38,831 nucleotides of DNA. Source: Acidobacteriaceae bacterium (GTDB taxonomy: Bacteria; Acidobacteriota; Terriglobia; Terriglobales; Acidobacteriaceae). Positions 17,387-26,475 of the stretch are shown piece after piece; within the stretch, counting starts at the first letter, position 1, and every line of letters begins with the position of its first letter. The notes below the pieces were generated by a model, which was not told the origin of the DNA, searched no databases, and saw nothing but the letters and a program-made list of their open reading frames with translations. The stretch spans positions 1-38,831 of the forward strand of contig JASHOC010000127.1 of assembly GCA_030041305.1 (NCBI GenBank). The letters run 5' to 3'. A program made the position numbers and the translations under genes.

Positions 17387-17415
17387 CTCATCGGTAAGTG
17401 GAATCTCCGCTCAAC

Positions 17416-17685
17416 TCATCCCGGGGCTTTCTTCCATCGCCACAAAGGTTCGACCGCCAGGCCCAGCAGTGCGTAGGTGGCCGTGTTGAGAAGAATGGCG
17501 GTGTAGTAAGTCATCGGGATCTTCCGGCCGACCCAGGAAACGGGGATCGTAATACGGACGGCGATTTCAATTGCAGTCCGTAGGCTGTAACTCAAGCTGT
17601 GGCCGAAGATGAGCGCCAGGAAGAACGCCCAACCGACGGCCACTGCGAATCCACCAAACGCCCAAAAACCGATCCGCCTGCCCAT
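17416..17685 (-). CDS. Small membrane protein of unknown function
   Basis: 89 residues. ATG 17685 is preceded by a near-perfect AAGGAGGTG six bases away. There are two or three hydrophobic segments, WAFGGFAVAVGWAFFLALIF (about 8-27), about 34-50, and AILLNTATYALLGLAV (about 63-78). I do not recognise a family. It starts 53 bases after the transaldolase gene and is followed by a terminator, so it is probably the last gene of the same transcript. Confidence 0.75.
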   Translation of the reverse strand: MGRRIGFWAFGGFAVAVGWAFFLALIFGHSLSYSLRTAIEIAVRITIPVSWVGRKIPMTYYTAILLNTATYALLGLAVEPLWRWKKAPG

Positions 17686-17738
17686 CGACGCACCTCCTTC
17701 GCGCTCCGGCTTCCGCCACGCTTCGGAATTCAGGTCGC

Positions 17739-18740
17739 CTACGCCGCCGCAGGCGCGCGCGACTCCAGCTCCGCCAGCCGTTTGGCCAAAAGGTTCTCGA
17801 GCTTCACCAACGCCTCTGAGAAGCCCTCGATCCCTTCCTTCAGTTTGTCGCTCGCCATGCGGTCCTTGGCGTGCATAGCGCCAAAAGCCGCCTTGTCAAC
17901 GTTGATCTTTTCAATCTGCAACGCCTTGGCCTTCTCCGGATCGAGCTTGCGCGGCAGCTCGCCTTGAGTGGATTCGAGTTCACCCAACAGATGCGGCGAA
18001 ATGGTCAGTAAGTCGCATCCCGCCAGCTCGCAAATCTCGCCAATGTTGCGGAAGCTCGCGCCCATCACCACTGTCTTATAACCAAATTTCTTGAAGTAGT
18101 CGTAGATTCGTGTAACCGACTGCACCCCAGGATCGTCGGCGCCGTGAAAATCCTTGCCCGTATCCTTCTTGTACCAATCCAGAATGCGCCCCACAAACGG
18201 CGAAATCAGCGTCACCCCCGCATCCGCCGCGGCAATCGCCTGATGAATGCCGAAAAGCAGTGTCAGGTTACAGTGAATGCCTTCCCTCTCAAGGATTTCG
18301 GCGGCGCGAATCCCTTCCCAGGTGGACGCAATCTTAATCAGCACCCGCTCGCGCCCAATGCCCTCATGCTGGTAGAGCTTGATGATGTTGCGCGCCTGCG
18401 CGATGGTGGCCTCCGTGTCATACGAAAGCCGCGCGTCCACTTCCGTCGAAACGCGCCCGGGAATGATGGCCAGAATCTTCTTGCCGAAAGCGATCGCCAG
18501 CCGCTGAAACGCTAGGTTGGCCACTTCCTTGTCGCTCGCCGACTTGCCCAGCTCTTTGTGCGCGTCCGTCAGCACGCCGTCCACGATGGACTGGTACTGC
18601 GGCATTTGCGATGCCGCCGTGATCAGCGATGGGTTGGTGGTGGCATCCTGCGGCCGGAACTCCTCCATCGCTTCGATGTCGCCGGTGTCGGCCACAACCG
18701 TGGTGTACTTGCGCAACTGTTCCAGTAGATTCTGCGGCAT
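17739..18740 (-). CDS. tal: Transaldolase
   Basis: 333 residues, the length of E. coli TalB-type enzymes. ATG 18740 has GGAGG seven bases upstream; the frame is open further back but only this start gives the normal N-terminus ([17 protein letters not shown]). Catalytic residues are present: Asp21, Glu100 and the Schiff-base Lys136 in [14 protein letters not shown], plus DATTNPSL. It moves a dihydroxyacetone unit between sugar phosphates in the non-oxidative pentose phosphate pathway in the cytoplasm. It lies 110 bases after the FAH-family gene. Confidence 0.96.
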   Translation of the reverse strand: MPQNLLEQLRKYTTVVADTGDIEAMEEFRPQDATTNPSLITAASQMPQYQSIVDGVLTDAHKELGKSASDKEVANLAFQRLAIAFGKKILAIIPGRVSTEVDARLSYDTEATIAQARNIIKLYQHEGIGRERVLIKIASTWEGIRAAEILEREGIHCNLTLLFGIHQAIAAADAGVTLISPFVGRILDWYKKDTGKDFHGADDPGVQSVTRIYDYFKKFGYKTVVMGASFRNIGEICELAGCDLLTISPHLLGELESTQGELPRKLDPEKAKALQIEKINVDKAAFGAMHAKDRMASDKLKEGIEGFSEALVKLENLLAKRLAELESRAPAAA

Positions 18741-18850
18741 TATTTCCTCCTTGGGAAAGAAGTTTCCGGCGCGAGCCCTTTCATCCCTAGTGTATCGCTC
18801 CTTAGGATGCAAAGTTTCAACGCCGGTTGCATTTCGGGCCCGGTCCGGCG

Positions 18851-19669
18851 TCAGTCCGGGTCGCACTCGACGGTGTTCACCAGCACGCCTAGCCCCGCCG
18901 CGCTTACCTCCACGCGATCTCCGGGTTTCAGCGGTCCCACGCCCGCAGGCGTTCCGGTCAGGACAAGGTCGCCGGGCTCCAAGGTAAACGCCGCGGTGAT
19001 AAAGCTCAACAGCGCCGGAATCGGAAAAATAAAATCGGCCGTCGACCCATGCTGCCGCAGCTCTCCATTGAGCCGCGTCTCGAGAGCCACTCCCGCCTCC
19101 AGCACCAGTTCGTCGCTCACTACCGGCCCCAGAGGGCAAAAAGTATCGAATCCTTTGGCGCGCGTCCACTGCAGATCCTTTTTCTGCAGGTCGCGCGCCG
19201 AGATGTCGTTCGCCAGCGTGAAGCCGCGGACCGTCTCGCGCCAATTGGCGTCGGATTTCAGTTTGCGCGCGCGTCTGCCGATCACCATCGCCAACTCGCC
19301 CTCGAAGTCCACGCGCTCTGAGAGCTTGGGCAGCCGCACCGCACCGCCCGGCGCGAGCAGCGACGAAGGCGGCTTGAAGAAGATCAGCGGCTCAACCGGC
19401 TCCTCATTGCCCAGCTCGCGGGCATGCTCGCGATAATTGCGCCCCACGCAGACAATCTTCGACGGCGTCGCCGGCGGCAGCAGCTCCGCCGCGCTGAGCG
19501 GCAGCGGCTCGAAATCGAAACTCCATGAGGTTGCGCGCCCGTGCTCGAGCCGAAAAGCCATATCCTCTTCCGGCGCGGCCGCCAGGTCCACAATCCACAA
19601 CTCACCTCCGCGCTCTTCCAGTGCGCCGTAATGCGTCTTTCCTTCAAACATGAAACGGCAGTACTTCAT
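18851..19669 (-). CDS. Fumarylacetoacetate hydrolase (FAH) family protein
   Basis: 272 residues. ATG 19669 has GGGGAG four bases upstream. The FAH fold is clear: [29 protein letters not shown], then the metal-site segment [16 protein letters not shown] with its two Glu, and [14 protein letters not shown] with the Asp ligand, ending [15 protein letters not shown]. Members cleave C-C bonds in beta-keto acids (hydrolases, decarboxylases, isomerases such as HpaG) or hydrolyse acylpyruvates. The substrate is not clear from context. It lies between a lipoprotein gene (38 bases upstream) and transaldolase. Confidence 0.93.
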   Translation of the reverse strand: MKYCRFMFEGKTHYGALEERGGELWIVDLAAAPEEDMAFRLEHGRATSWSFDFEPLPLSAAELLPPATPSKIVCVGRNYREHARELGNEEPVEPLIFFKPPSSLLAPGGAVRLPKLSERVDFEGELAMVIGRRARKLKSDANWRETVRGFTLANDISARDLQKKDLQWTRAKGFDTFCPLGPVVSDELVLEAGVALETRLNGELRQHGSTADFIFPIPALLSFITAAFTLEPGDLVLTGTPAGVGPLKPGDRVEVSAAGLGVLVNTVECDPD

Positions 19670-19707
19670 TCACTCCCCAATCTTTCCATGCCCTGTCTGC
19701 GTGCTTC

Positions 19708-20844
19708 TTACGGCTCCGGCACGCTCTCCTGCGCTGGCGCCGAGCGCTCGCTCTCGCGGCCATTTTGGCCGATCGCTGTCACCACGTATTCATAGCTGTG
19801 CCCCTCCTGCACGTTGGGATCGTGAAATCCAGGACCCACCACCAGCGCCGCGGGCGAGATGCGGTGCCACGCGCCCTCCGTCACGCGCGTCGCCGCAATT
19901 TCGCGCCGGTATACCGCGTATCCGGCCACATCGCTCTCGGCATCCGGCTGCCAGCTCAAATCAATCGATCGACTCACCCCATCCTCGGCCGGCGTCGCCA
20001 CCGCAGCCAGGCCCACCGGCACGGCGGGTGGAAACACGTCCAGAGCCTCCACCTGGACGGGCGCCGAGATCGGCCCATCGAGATCCAGCGTCTTGCCGCC
20101 CACCGCCAAGCGCGCCACACGCGCGGCGCGATACGCATACGTCTCGCCAAAGCGGATGTCTTTGTCGAGCGCGCCGCCGTGCAGTTGGCCGGCCGCCGGC
20201 TGCACCAACAAATTCTGTTCCACCGGCTCGGCTGGCGCGGCAAGCGGCCCCGGCGCTGCCTTCTTCGCTGGCGGCGTCTCGAGCGTACGCTCTAACCGGA
20301 CCACAGTTGGATAAGGCTCCGGAGGGCCCACCGTCCAATGCAGCGCGACACCCTCTTTCCGCACTTCCGCGCTTAAGCCCTCCACGGCCGCGGGAGCTTC
20401 GCCGGCAAGGACCGTGGCTGGGTTCGAAAGCCCTGCGGAACGCCCTCTGCGGTTGATCAGTTCCACAAAATAGTCGAGCGCACGTGGCGCCCCAGCAGTT
20501 AAATCTCGCGGCAGCGTCTCCATAAAAGCGCCATCCGCGCCGGGCCCCAATTCAAGACGCGCCACGGTCGCGCAAACTTCCGCCGTATTGCCGCGGCGGC
20601 AAACCCGCGTCGCAACCTTGCCTTTGAGCAGAACCTTGTTGGTGTCCCGCTTCGGCATTGTCCAGGTGAGCGATACCTGGCTGCCGGTGCGGGTGGCGCT
20701 CAAATCCGTTACCTGCGCTGGCAGCTTGAGTGAGGGCGGCTGCGGCGCGGCCGGCAATCCACACCCCGCCAGCCCTATTCCGCCAGTCAGCGCCGCCGCA
20801 AGGGCTATCGCGAATCCGGAGAGAGTGCATCTCGAAACATTCAA
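19708..20844 (-). CDS. Lipoprotein with fibronectin type III-like domains
   Basis: About 378 residues. The lipobox LAGC (Cys28 counting from TTG 20844) follows a hydrophobic stretch, so the protein is probably membrane-anchored. The mature part has two or three fibronectin III-like domains: VTDLSATRTGSQVSLTWTMP, VEGLSAEVRKEGVALHWTV, and a third with SIDLSWQPDAESDVAGYAVYRRE and HSYEYVVTAIGQNGRES. Such domains bind partners or carbohydrates. The start is uncertain: TTG 20844 or TTG 20865, neither with a good ribosome site, and the frame is open to 20961. It lies 177 bases after the upstream membrane-protein gene. Confidence 0.8.
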   Translation of the reverse strand: MNVSRCTLSGFAIALAAALTGGIGLAGCGLPAAPQPPSLKLPAQVTDLSATRTGSQVSLTWTMPKRDTNKVLLKGKVATRVCRRGNTAEVCATVARLELGPGADGAFMETLPRDLTAGAPRALDYFVELINRRGRSAGLSNPATVLAGEAPAAVEGLSAEVRKEGVALHWTVGPPEPYPTVVRLERTLETPPAKKAAPGPLAAPAEPVEQNLLVQPAAGQLHGGALDKDIRFGETYAYRAARVARLAVGGKTLDLDGPISAPVQVEALDVFPPAVPVGLAAVATPAEDGVSRSIDLSWQPDAESDVAGYAVYRREIAATRVTEGAWHRISPAALVVGPGFHDPNVQEGHSYEYVVTAIGQNGRESERSAPAQESVPEP

Positions 20845-21021
20845 ACCGCATCGGCGCGATTCCAAGGAGAGACGGCTTCTTCGGGAGCCTGAAAGGATAC
20901 AGTATTTCTGGTTTCGCCGAAGCCATCGCCCCGCCTGGCGGCCCTTGTTCACCGATCTCATTCTCCACCAGTCTACTTGCGCGCCACGTCCTGCTTGCGC
21001 ATCCCGCGCCGCAAGCCGCGT

Positions 21022-21450
21022 CTACTTCAGCTTGCTGCGCACTTCGGTTCGCACCAGGTAAAGAAAAAACACCAGATTGAGCAGTCCCTGGACCAGGCTC
21101 GCCGCCTCATGATGGATCGCATATCGATAGAAGAACAGAGAAAGCAGCAGCAACACTGCGGCCAATGCAAGCGCCCATGCCCAGCGCAGCAACAGCGTCA
21201 GCCCGAAGCTGGCGGCGATAAACAGCGCCGAAACCACAAGGAATGCCGCCTGTATGTGCCCCCTGACAACGCCATAGACGATGAATGCCGCCAGCCACAG
21301 CATGTAGATGGCGATCGCCACTAATCCCGGCATGGTCAAAACTTGCCGCCGCGCCGGCGGCACAAGCTTTCCGGCGGGCTCGGGAGCGCCGCCCTCCGCA
21401 GCGCTCCCTGGCGTGCTCTTTCCCTGGCCGCTCTTCGTCTCTTGGCTCAT
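21022..21450 (-). CDS. Four-helix membrane protein of unknown function
   Basis: 142 residues: a hydrophilic Gly/Ser/Pro-rich N-terminus (about 1-38), then four hydrophobic segments (LVAIAIYMLWLAAFIVYGVV, AAFLVVSALFIAASFGL, WALALAAVLLLLSLFFY, and one ending FFLYLVR). The ATG overlaps the stop of the upstream cytochrome gene as ATGA, so the two are coupled. It may be the membrane partner of that cytochrome. No cofactor-binding residues stand out and I do not recognise the family. Confidence 0.8.
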   Translation of the reverse strand: MSQETKSGQGKSTPGSAAEGGAPEPAGKLVPPARRQVLTMPGLVAIAIYMLWLAAFIVYGVVRGHIQAAFLVVSALFIAASFGLTLLLRWAWALALAAVLLLLSLFFYRYAIHHEAASLVQGLLNLVFFLYLVRTEVRSKLK

Positions 21451-21812
21451 AGCGTGTGCAGGTACGCCAATAAATCCTGAAGCTGACTATCCGTCATTTC
21501 AGTCCCCGGCATCATGCCGTATCCATGCAGGATGCGTTCCGTAAGCCGCTCGTCTGTCGGCGGCGCTCCGGAAGGCATGGCTTTCAGTTTGGTTAGCGCC
21601 TGCAGCCCAGGCCCGTGCAGCGAGCGCGTCGAGGTGGGATAGTGGCACCGTGCGCAGTCGGCCTCAAACACCGCTGCCCCTTGCCTCTCCCCGGGCGTCC
21701 ATTGCGACGGCGGCATCGACGGCGGTAGCGTCTTGCAGCCTGCAAGCGCAATGGCCAACCCCACCGCGCCCATGGGCAAGGCGCTTAAAACAGAAGAGGG
21801 ACAGAAGCGCAT
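21447..21812 (-). CDS. Cytochrome c lipoprotein (monohaem)
   Basis: 121 residues. ATG 21812 has GAGAGG four to five bases upstream. A lipobox ending at Cys26 (IALAGC) is followed by one cytochrome c domain with CARCH (Cys53, Cys56, His57) and a likely Met ligand in GYGMMPG, ending QLQDLLAYLHTL. It should be anchored to the outside of a membrane and carry electrons. It sits 74 bases after recR and overlaps the following membrane-protein gene by four bases. Confidence 0.9.
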   Translation of the reverse strand: MRFCPSSVLSALPMGAVGLAIALAGCKTLPPSMPPSQWTPGERQGAAVFEADCARCHYPTSTRSLHGPGLQALTKLKAMPSGAPPTDERLTERILHGYGMMPGTEMTDSQLQDLLAYLHTL

Positions 21813-21886
21813 TTGCCTCTCATCATACAGGCTCTACGCGCCGCCTCCGCTTGTCCCGCCCCGCTGCCCGCCCGAGCCCCGCCGAT

Positions 21887-22486
21887 TCAAATCTCTCGCC
21901 TTCCTTCCAGCGCCCGGGCCATCGTCACCTCATCGGCGTACTCGATGTCGCTGCCCGCCGGGACCCCGGTGGCAATCCGCGTAATCTTCACCAGAGGGCT
22001 GCGCAACGCAGTTGCCAGCCAGTTGGCCGTGGCCTCGCCTTCGAGCGTTGGGCTCGTCGCCAGAATGACTTCATCCACCTCGCCCCGCTCTACGCGGCCC
22101 ACGAGCGTGCCGGTCCGCAGTTGGTCCGGACCCACGCCATGCAGCGGCGAAAGCGTCCCGTGCAGCACGTGGTACACACCCTGGTAGTTCCGTGCCCGCT
22201 CAATCGTCTCGATGCTGGTGGGCTCCTCCACCACGCAAACCAGGCGTTGATTGCGTGCCGGGCTGGCGCAATAAGCGCAGGGATCGACGTCCGTCACGTT
22301 GTTGCAGATCGAGCACAGCCGCAAACTTGCCTTCACTCCCCGCACCGCCTCGGCCAGCGCCCCCGCGTCTTCGTCACTGGAGCGCAAAATGTGAAAGGCA
22401 AAGCGCTGCGCGCTCTTCGTGCCCACCCCGGGCAGCTTCTTCAGCTCTTCAATGAGCCGGGCCATCGGCTCGGCATAACGTGACAA
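21887..22486 (-). CDS. recR: Recombination protein RecR
   Basis: 199 residues, the normal length. It starts at TTG 22486 with GGAGGGGAG upstream. It has the helix-hairpin-helix KLPGVGTKSAQRFAFHIL, the four-cysteine zinc site CSICNNVTDVDPCAYC, and the Toprim domain starting LVCVVEEPTSIETIE and continuing with GRVERGEVDEVILATSPTLEG. With RecF and RecO it helps load RecA at gaps in DNA. It lies third in the dnaX-ybaB-recR order seen in many bacteria. Confidence 0.97.
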   Translation of the reverse strand: MSRYAEPMARLIEELKKLPGVGTKSAQRFAFHILRSSDEDAGALAEAVRGVKASLRLCSICNNVTDVDPCAYCASPARNQRLVCVVEEPTSIETIERARNYQGVYHVLHGTLSPLHGVGPDQLRTGTLVGRVERGEVDEVILATSPTLEGEATANWLATALRSPLVKITRIATGVPAGSDIEYADEVTMARALEGRREI

Positions 22487-22553
22487 ATCTCCCCTCCGCC
22501 CTTACCACAACCATCTAACTCCCAAATTTGGCAATTTTGCCGATTCCCGGCTC

Positions 22554-22585
22554 GCTGACTTGCTGACTCGCTAACTCGCTGACCC
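22554..22585. repeat. Four tandem 8-bp repeats between ybaB and recR
   Basis: GCTGACTT, GCTGACTC, GCTAACTC and GCTGACCC lie end to end. Just before them GGCAATTTTGCC (22531-22542) forms a small palindrome. The array is within the 108-bp ybaB-recR gap and could change in copy number by slippage. Confidence 0.6.
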
Positions 22586-22594
22586 GCCCGTCCG

Positions 22595-22924
22595 TCATCC
22601 CCCCAGCCCAGGAATATTCAATCCGCCCAGCATCCCCTGCACATTCGACTTGATCGCCTCGTCCGCCTTGCGCCCCGCTTCATTCACCGCCGCTACAACC
22701 ATGTCCTCCAGCATTTCCACATCGGGCCGGCCGCCGCCCAGGCTGGTCACCGCCGCGGGGTCGATGCGCAGCTTCAGCAACTCCTTTTTCCCGTTCATGG
22801 TCACAGTCACGGCCCCGGCGCCGCTCGCAGCCTCCACCACCGTTTCGGCCAATTTCTTCTGCACTTCCTCTTGCATCTGGTTGGCCTTGGACAGCATTTC
22901 GTAAATCTTCGCCGGGTTAAACAT
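22595..22924 (-). CDS. ybaB: YbaB/EbfC-family nucleoid-associated protein
   Basis: 109 residues. ATG 22924 has AGGAG eight bases upstream; an in-frame TTG two codons earlier is too close to that site. Family features are present: MFNPAKIYEMLSKANQMQEEVQKKLAET, then VTMNGKKELLKLRIDP and EDMVVAAVNEAGRKADE. EbfC-type proteins form small DNA-binding dimers. It sits 29 bases after dnaX and before recR, the usual arrangement. Confidence 0.95.
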   Translation of the reverse strand: MFNPAKIYEMLSKANQMQEEVQKKLAETVVEAASGAGAVTVTMNGKKELLKLRIDPAAVTSLGGGRPDVEMLEDMVVAAVNEAGRKADEAIKSNVQGMLGGLNIPGLGG

Positions 22925-22953
22925 GGACAATTCTCCTGCCGCTCATCGCGCAG

Positions 22954-24861
22954 TCATTTAGACGCAGACTTGGTTTCGCGCAGGTCGACCACGCTGCGCA
23001 CTTCCGCCTTGAAGATCGCCCGCGCCTTCTCCACCAGCGGGTGAGCCAGGGCAGCTTGCTGGATGCTGCCCGCCGCGGGAGCCACATCCGGCGCCGCCAT
23101 CGGCCCTGCGATCACTTCCGCTCCGGGAACGACCACAAACCGCGTTGGCCCCCCCAACCTTCCCAGTTCCTGCCGGATGATTTTTTCCGCCGCGGGGTTC
23201 ACCGTCAATCCCAACATCTTTTTGCCCATGCCGGCAACTTCAATCCGCAAACCGGAGCCTTCCAGCGCCCATGCCCCCGCTCCCAGCACGTGCGCCGCGG
23301 AGTCGTGGCCCGCCGCGCTCAGCGCCGCCGTCACCGCCGTGCGCAAAGCGTCCACTTCGGGGACCGTCGCTCCCGCGACTGCGGCCCCGCGAGCCACCGC
23401 CCGCGCCCCTTCGGCCAGAGAAGCGTTGTCCGATCCCGAGCTTTTATCTGCCGCTGGAACGGGCGCTGTTTCAGGGATCGCCTCGGCCAGCGGCTCTCGA
23501 ATCGCAACCGCCGCAGCAGGGGCTCGGGAATCCTCGCCGTCCGCGGCGCTCTGTTTCCGGTCAACCCCGCCGCCCCACTCTCCTGGCGTCTCAATGGGCG
23601 GAATCGCCGGTGAAGATGACCGCGCAACCGTTGTTGCACGCGCCGAAGCTGCCGCTCCACGCATAGCGCCCGTCATGGCCGTGCCCCGAGCTCCGCCCTT
23701 GCTCGCCATGCCGCTCAATAGTTCCTCGATGGGCAGCAGCCGCTGGGCGTGAATCAGCTTCAGCAGCCCCAGCTCCAGGTGAAAGCGCTGCTCCTGCCGG
23801 TAGTTCAGGTCATCGAAGGTGCGCAGCACGATCTGCAGATTGCGCGTAATCTCCTCTTCCGGGAACAACAGAGCCGTCCGCGCCGCCCGCGCCCGCTCGT
23901 CGGCCGAAATCTGTAACAACTGCGTTTGCTCGCCGCCCAGCTTCGCCATCAGCACATTGCGCAGATACCGCACCATCTGCCTCGCCAGCGAGGAGGGGCT
24001 GTGTCCCGCATTCAACAATCCGTTCAACTGCTCCATCAGCGCCGCGCTTTGTCCCGCTGCCACAGCCTCCAGCAGCCGTTCGAAGACGGCGTTCGGAACC
24101 GAGCCCATCAGTTCGCGAATTTGCCCCGCCGAAAGCACCGGCCGCCCATTCTCCACCGGCGCCGACGCAATCGCCTGGTCCATGATCGACAGCGCGTCGC
24201 GCATCGAGCCGTCACCGGCTTCGGCCAACAGCGCCAGCGCGCCTTCTTCGGCCTCCACCTGCTCGGCTGCCGCAATTGCTCTCAGCTGTCCCAAAATGTC
24301 GTCGAACCTTACCGCATGAAAGCTGAAGTGCTGGCAGCGCGAGCGGATGGTCTGCGGAATGTTCTCGGGCTCCGTCGTCGCCATCATGAAGATCACGTGC
24401 GCCGGCGGCTCTTCCAGCGTCTTGAGCAGTGCGTTGAACGCCGCCTCGGTGATCTGGTGCGCCTCGTCGAGTATGTAGATCTTGTAGCGGTCCCGCGCCG
24501 GCGAGTAACGCGCCGCGTCCCGCAGCTCGCGTATCTCGTCGATGCCGCGGTTGGTGGCCGCGTCAATCTCGATCACGTCCACCGAATTGCCTTGCCGGAT
24601 CTCCACGCAGGAGTCACACACCCCGCATGGCTCCGGCGTCGGCCGCTCCGCTGCGCCCGCTTCCATCCGGCAGTTCAACGCCATGGCCAGAATGCGCGCA
24701 ATGGTGGTCTTCCCGATTCCCCGGTGCCCCGAAAAAATGTACCCGTGCGCCACCCGGTTCTGCCGCAGCGCGTTCATCAACGTCGTGGTCACATGATCCT
24801 GCCCGGCCACCTCGGCAAAGCGCTGGGGACGATATTTCCTGGCGAGAACCTGGTAACCCAC
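22954..24861 (-). CDS. dnaX: DNA polymerase III subunit gamma/tau
   Basis: 635 residues from GTG 24861, with AAGGAG 11 bases upstream. The clamp-loader ATPase is clear: LARKYRPQRFAEVAGQDHV, Walker A GHRGIGKTT (about 45-53), a zinc-binding cluster ending CGVCDSC, ILDEAHQIT (Walker B) and the IRSRCQHFSF arginine-finger motif. After about residue 370 a long Ala/Pro-rich linker leads to a C-terminal domain. It drives loading of the sliding clamp and links the polymerase cores at the replication fork. No frameshift site for a short gamma form was noticed. It is probably the first gene of the minus-strand train that ends at 17362. Confidence 0.97.
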   Translation of the reverse strand: MGYQVLARKYRPQRFAEVAGQDHVTTTLMNALRQNRVAHGYIFSGHRGIGKTTIARILAMALNCRMEAGAAERPTPEPCGVCDSCVEIRQGNSVDVIEIDAATNRGIDEIRELRDAARYSPARDRYKIYILDEAHQITEAAFNALLKTLEEPPAHVIFMMATTEPENIPQTIRSRCQHFSFHAVRFDDILGQLRAIAAAEQVEAEEGALALLAEAGDGSMRDALSIMDQAIASAPVENGRPVLSAGQIRELMGSVPNAVFERLLEAVAAGQSAALMEQLNGLLNAGHSPSSLARQMVRYLRNVLMAKLGGEQTQLLQISADERARAARTALLFPEEEITRNLQIVLRTFDDLNYRQEQRFHLELGLLKLIHAQRLLPIEELLSGMASKGGARGTAMTGAMRGAAASARATTVARSSSPAIPPIETPGEWGGGVDRKQSAADGEDSRAPAAAVAIREPLAEAIPETAPVPAADKSSGSDNASLAEGARAVARGAAVAGATVPEVDALRTAVTAALSAAGHDSAAHVLGAGAWALEGSGLRIEVAGMGKKMLGLTVNPAAEKIIRQELGRLGGPTRFVVVPGAEVIAGPMAAPDVAPAAGSIQQAALAHPLVEKARAIFKAEVRSVVDLRETKSASK

Positions 24862-25165
24862 GCGAACTCATGCTCCTTCGGCCAACCCAAAAGCCAATCG
24901 GCATAACCGGCTGGGGTAAAGTAAAGTACGGACTGAGCGAAGCCTTGTATCGGTGAAAATTTGATTCAGGGCATGGTTTCATGCGCGCCACAGGTGCAAC
25001 AAAACTAGGGTTTTAGCCCTTTGAGCGCGATGTCCGATGTTCGTTCACTTTGTTCCGTTCTTCCCCAACTCCTAGACCGGATTGTATCCTTCCCGCCCGA
25101 ATCCTGGGGCTCCTCTCGGGCGCTCTGGCAGGACGGCAGTGTGCCTGCCTTTGTCGCCGATGTGC
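24862..25165. other. Leader region of dnaX
   Basis: The overlapping frames have no recognisable protein. The part next to dnaX holds its AAGGAG site. No promoter with good -10 and -35 boxes could be picked out. Confidence 0.35.
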
Positions 25166-25654
25166 CTACTTGGTTCGGGCCCTCGCGCCCGCTTTCTCCT
25201 TGTCTCGCTTTCCTTTGCGCGCCTTCTTCGCCCCGGCCTTGCGCCGCCGCATCTCCTTCGGCGAGAACATCGTTCCCCTGCAGTACGCCGAGCCGCAGTT
25301 ACACACGCACTCGTCGTCGCCTCCGTCGTAAAGGCAATAATCGTAGGTGATTTCCTCACCGGCGGCAATGTTGTGCAAGGCCGTGATCCACACCCGCCCG
25401 TCCACTTCTTCGGTCTCGCAGTTGGGATCGCAACTGTGGTTGATGAACATGGCCATCGAGTGCCCGTCGATGACCATCTCGCCGCGCCCCAGTCCAAAAA
25501 GATAGGTTATTGGCGATTCCCCGAAGCGGGCGTCGGCGTCGTCTTTGCTCAACCGGTGGCCATCGTACTCGGCCACGCGAGCGCCTTTGCGAATCGCGGT
25601 GGTGGTGTAGCAACCGGCGGCATGAATAGCGGAAGACCGGATTATGAGGCCCAT
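25166..25654 (-). CDS. SET-domain protein (probable lysine methyltransferase) with a basic tail
   Basis: 162 residues. The SET core is complete: AGCYTTTAIRKGARVAEYDG, FINHSCDPNCE (residues 70-80, containing the cofactor-binding NHSC knot), GEEITYDYCLY with the active-site Tyr, and a post-SET CNCGSAYCRG (119-127) that with the NHSC cysteine can bind zinc. SET enzymes transfer methyl groups from S-adenosylmethionine to lysines. The last 30 residues contain 16 Lys/Arg, like a histone H1 tail, and could bind nucleic acid. ATG 25654 has no clear ribosome site. It diverges from the TPR gene. The target is unknown. Confidence 0.9.
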   Translation of the reverse strand: MGLIIRSSAIHAAGCYTTTAIRKGARVAEYDGHRLSKDDADARFGESPITYLFGLGRGEMVIDGHSMAMFINHSCDPNCETEEVDGRVWITALHNIAAGEEITYDYCLYDGGDDECVCNCGSAYCRGTMFSPKEMRRRKAGAKKARKGKRDKEKAGARARTK

Positions 25655-25746
25655 GGGGTTGGGTCACCCTGTCCTTTTCGGGAGGGTTCGCGCGGGCTGC
25701 GCCGCCTTCCCGCATCGTATCATTGAAAGGGGCGAGTGAGAATCAC

Positions 25747-26475
25747 ATGAAAACGAGCCTTCCCATCGCGATTTTGCTGGCCGGCTGCTTGGCCGCCGCT
25801 CAAGCGTTGACGGCTCAGTCTCCCGCCCCGTCTTCCGGCCAGAACCAAAAGCCGGCCCCGGCCCCGAATCAGAACTCCGGGGCGCAAACTCCGGGAAATG
25901 CATCGGGTGGCAATCCTTTCCCCGAAGACGAAACCTCCGTGCCCGTCCTGCCTTCCCGCGACACCGCAAATGTCCCGCCCGATTTCAGTGGCGCCGCCAG
26001 CCGCTTCTCCTTGCCTGCCGCCGATAGCGATCCTGTCCGCAGTCCGGACCAACCGGCAACCGCCAGCGGAGCTGACCAGGGATCCAGTTCCAGCCTGGGC
26101 GAACTAGGCGGCTTGCTGCCCGGGCCCGACGATGAGCAACCGGCCGGGCGGAAGAAGAAAGACGACCAGGTCATCGAGACCGCGCCGCAGGAAACCCCCA
26201 AGGAAGACGTCAGCGTCGGCAACTACTATCTCGACATCAAGGATTGGAGGGGAGCTCTCTCGCGCTTCCAGTCGGCCTTGGTGCTCGCCCCCGACAATCC
26301 CGACGTATATTGGGGTTTGGCCGAGTGCCAGCGACATCTCGGCGATTTTGCCGATGCGCGCGCCAACTATCTCAAGGTGATGGAATACGACCCCGGCAGC
26401 CATCACGCCAAGGAAGCCCAGAAAGCCCTCAAAGACCCCGAGATCGCCAACGCGAAACCAGCCCCGGCCAAGTAA
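25747..26475 (+). CDS. Exported TPR-repeat protein
   Basis: 242 residues from ATG 25747, which starts the signal peptide MKTSLPIAILLAGCLAAAQA (the LAGC could also be a lipobox). A long disordered Gln/Pro/Ala/Ser-rich segment (about 25-140) leads to two tetratricopeptide repeats: NYYLDIKDWRGALSRFQSAL and YWGLAECQRHLGDFADARAN, each ending with a D/P turn (LAPDNPD, YDPGSHH). TPRs mediate protein contacts. The partner is unknown. The frame is open back to 25723. Confidence 0.85.
   Translation: MKTSLPIAILLAGCLAAAQALTAQSPAPSSGQNQKPAPAPNQNSGAQTPGNASGGNPFPEDETSVPVLPSRDTANVPPDFSGAASRFSLPAADSDPVRSPDQPATASGADQGSSSSLGELGGLLPGPDDEQPAGRKKKDDQVIETAPQETPKEDVSVGNYYLDIKDWRGALSRFQSALVLAPDNPDVYWGLAECQRHLGDFADARANYLKVMEYDPGSHHAKEAQKALKDPEIANAKPAPAK

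Noticed and set aside
18741..19244. A 168-codon in-frame extension upstream of transaldolase
   Set aside because: It overlaps the FAH-family gene, has no family-like sequence, and ATG 18740 has a strong ribosome site and the normal N-terminus.
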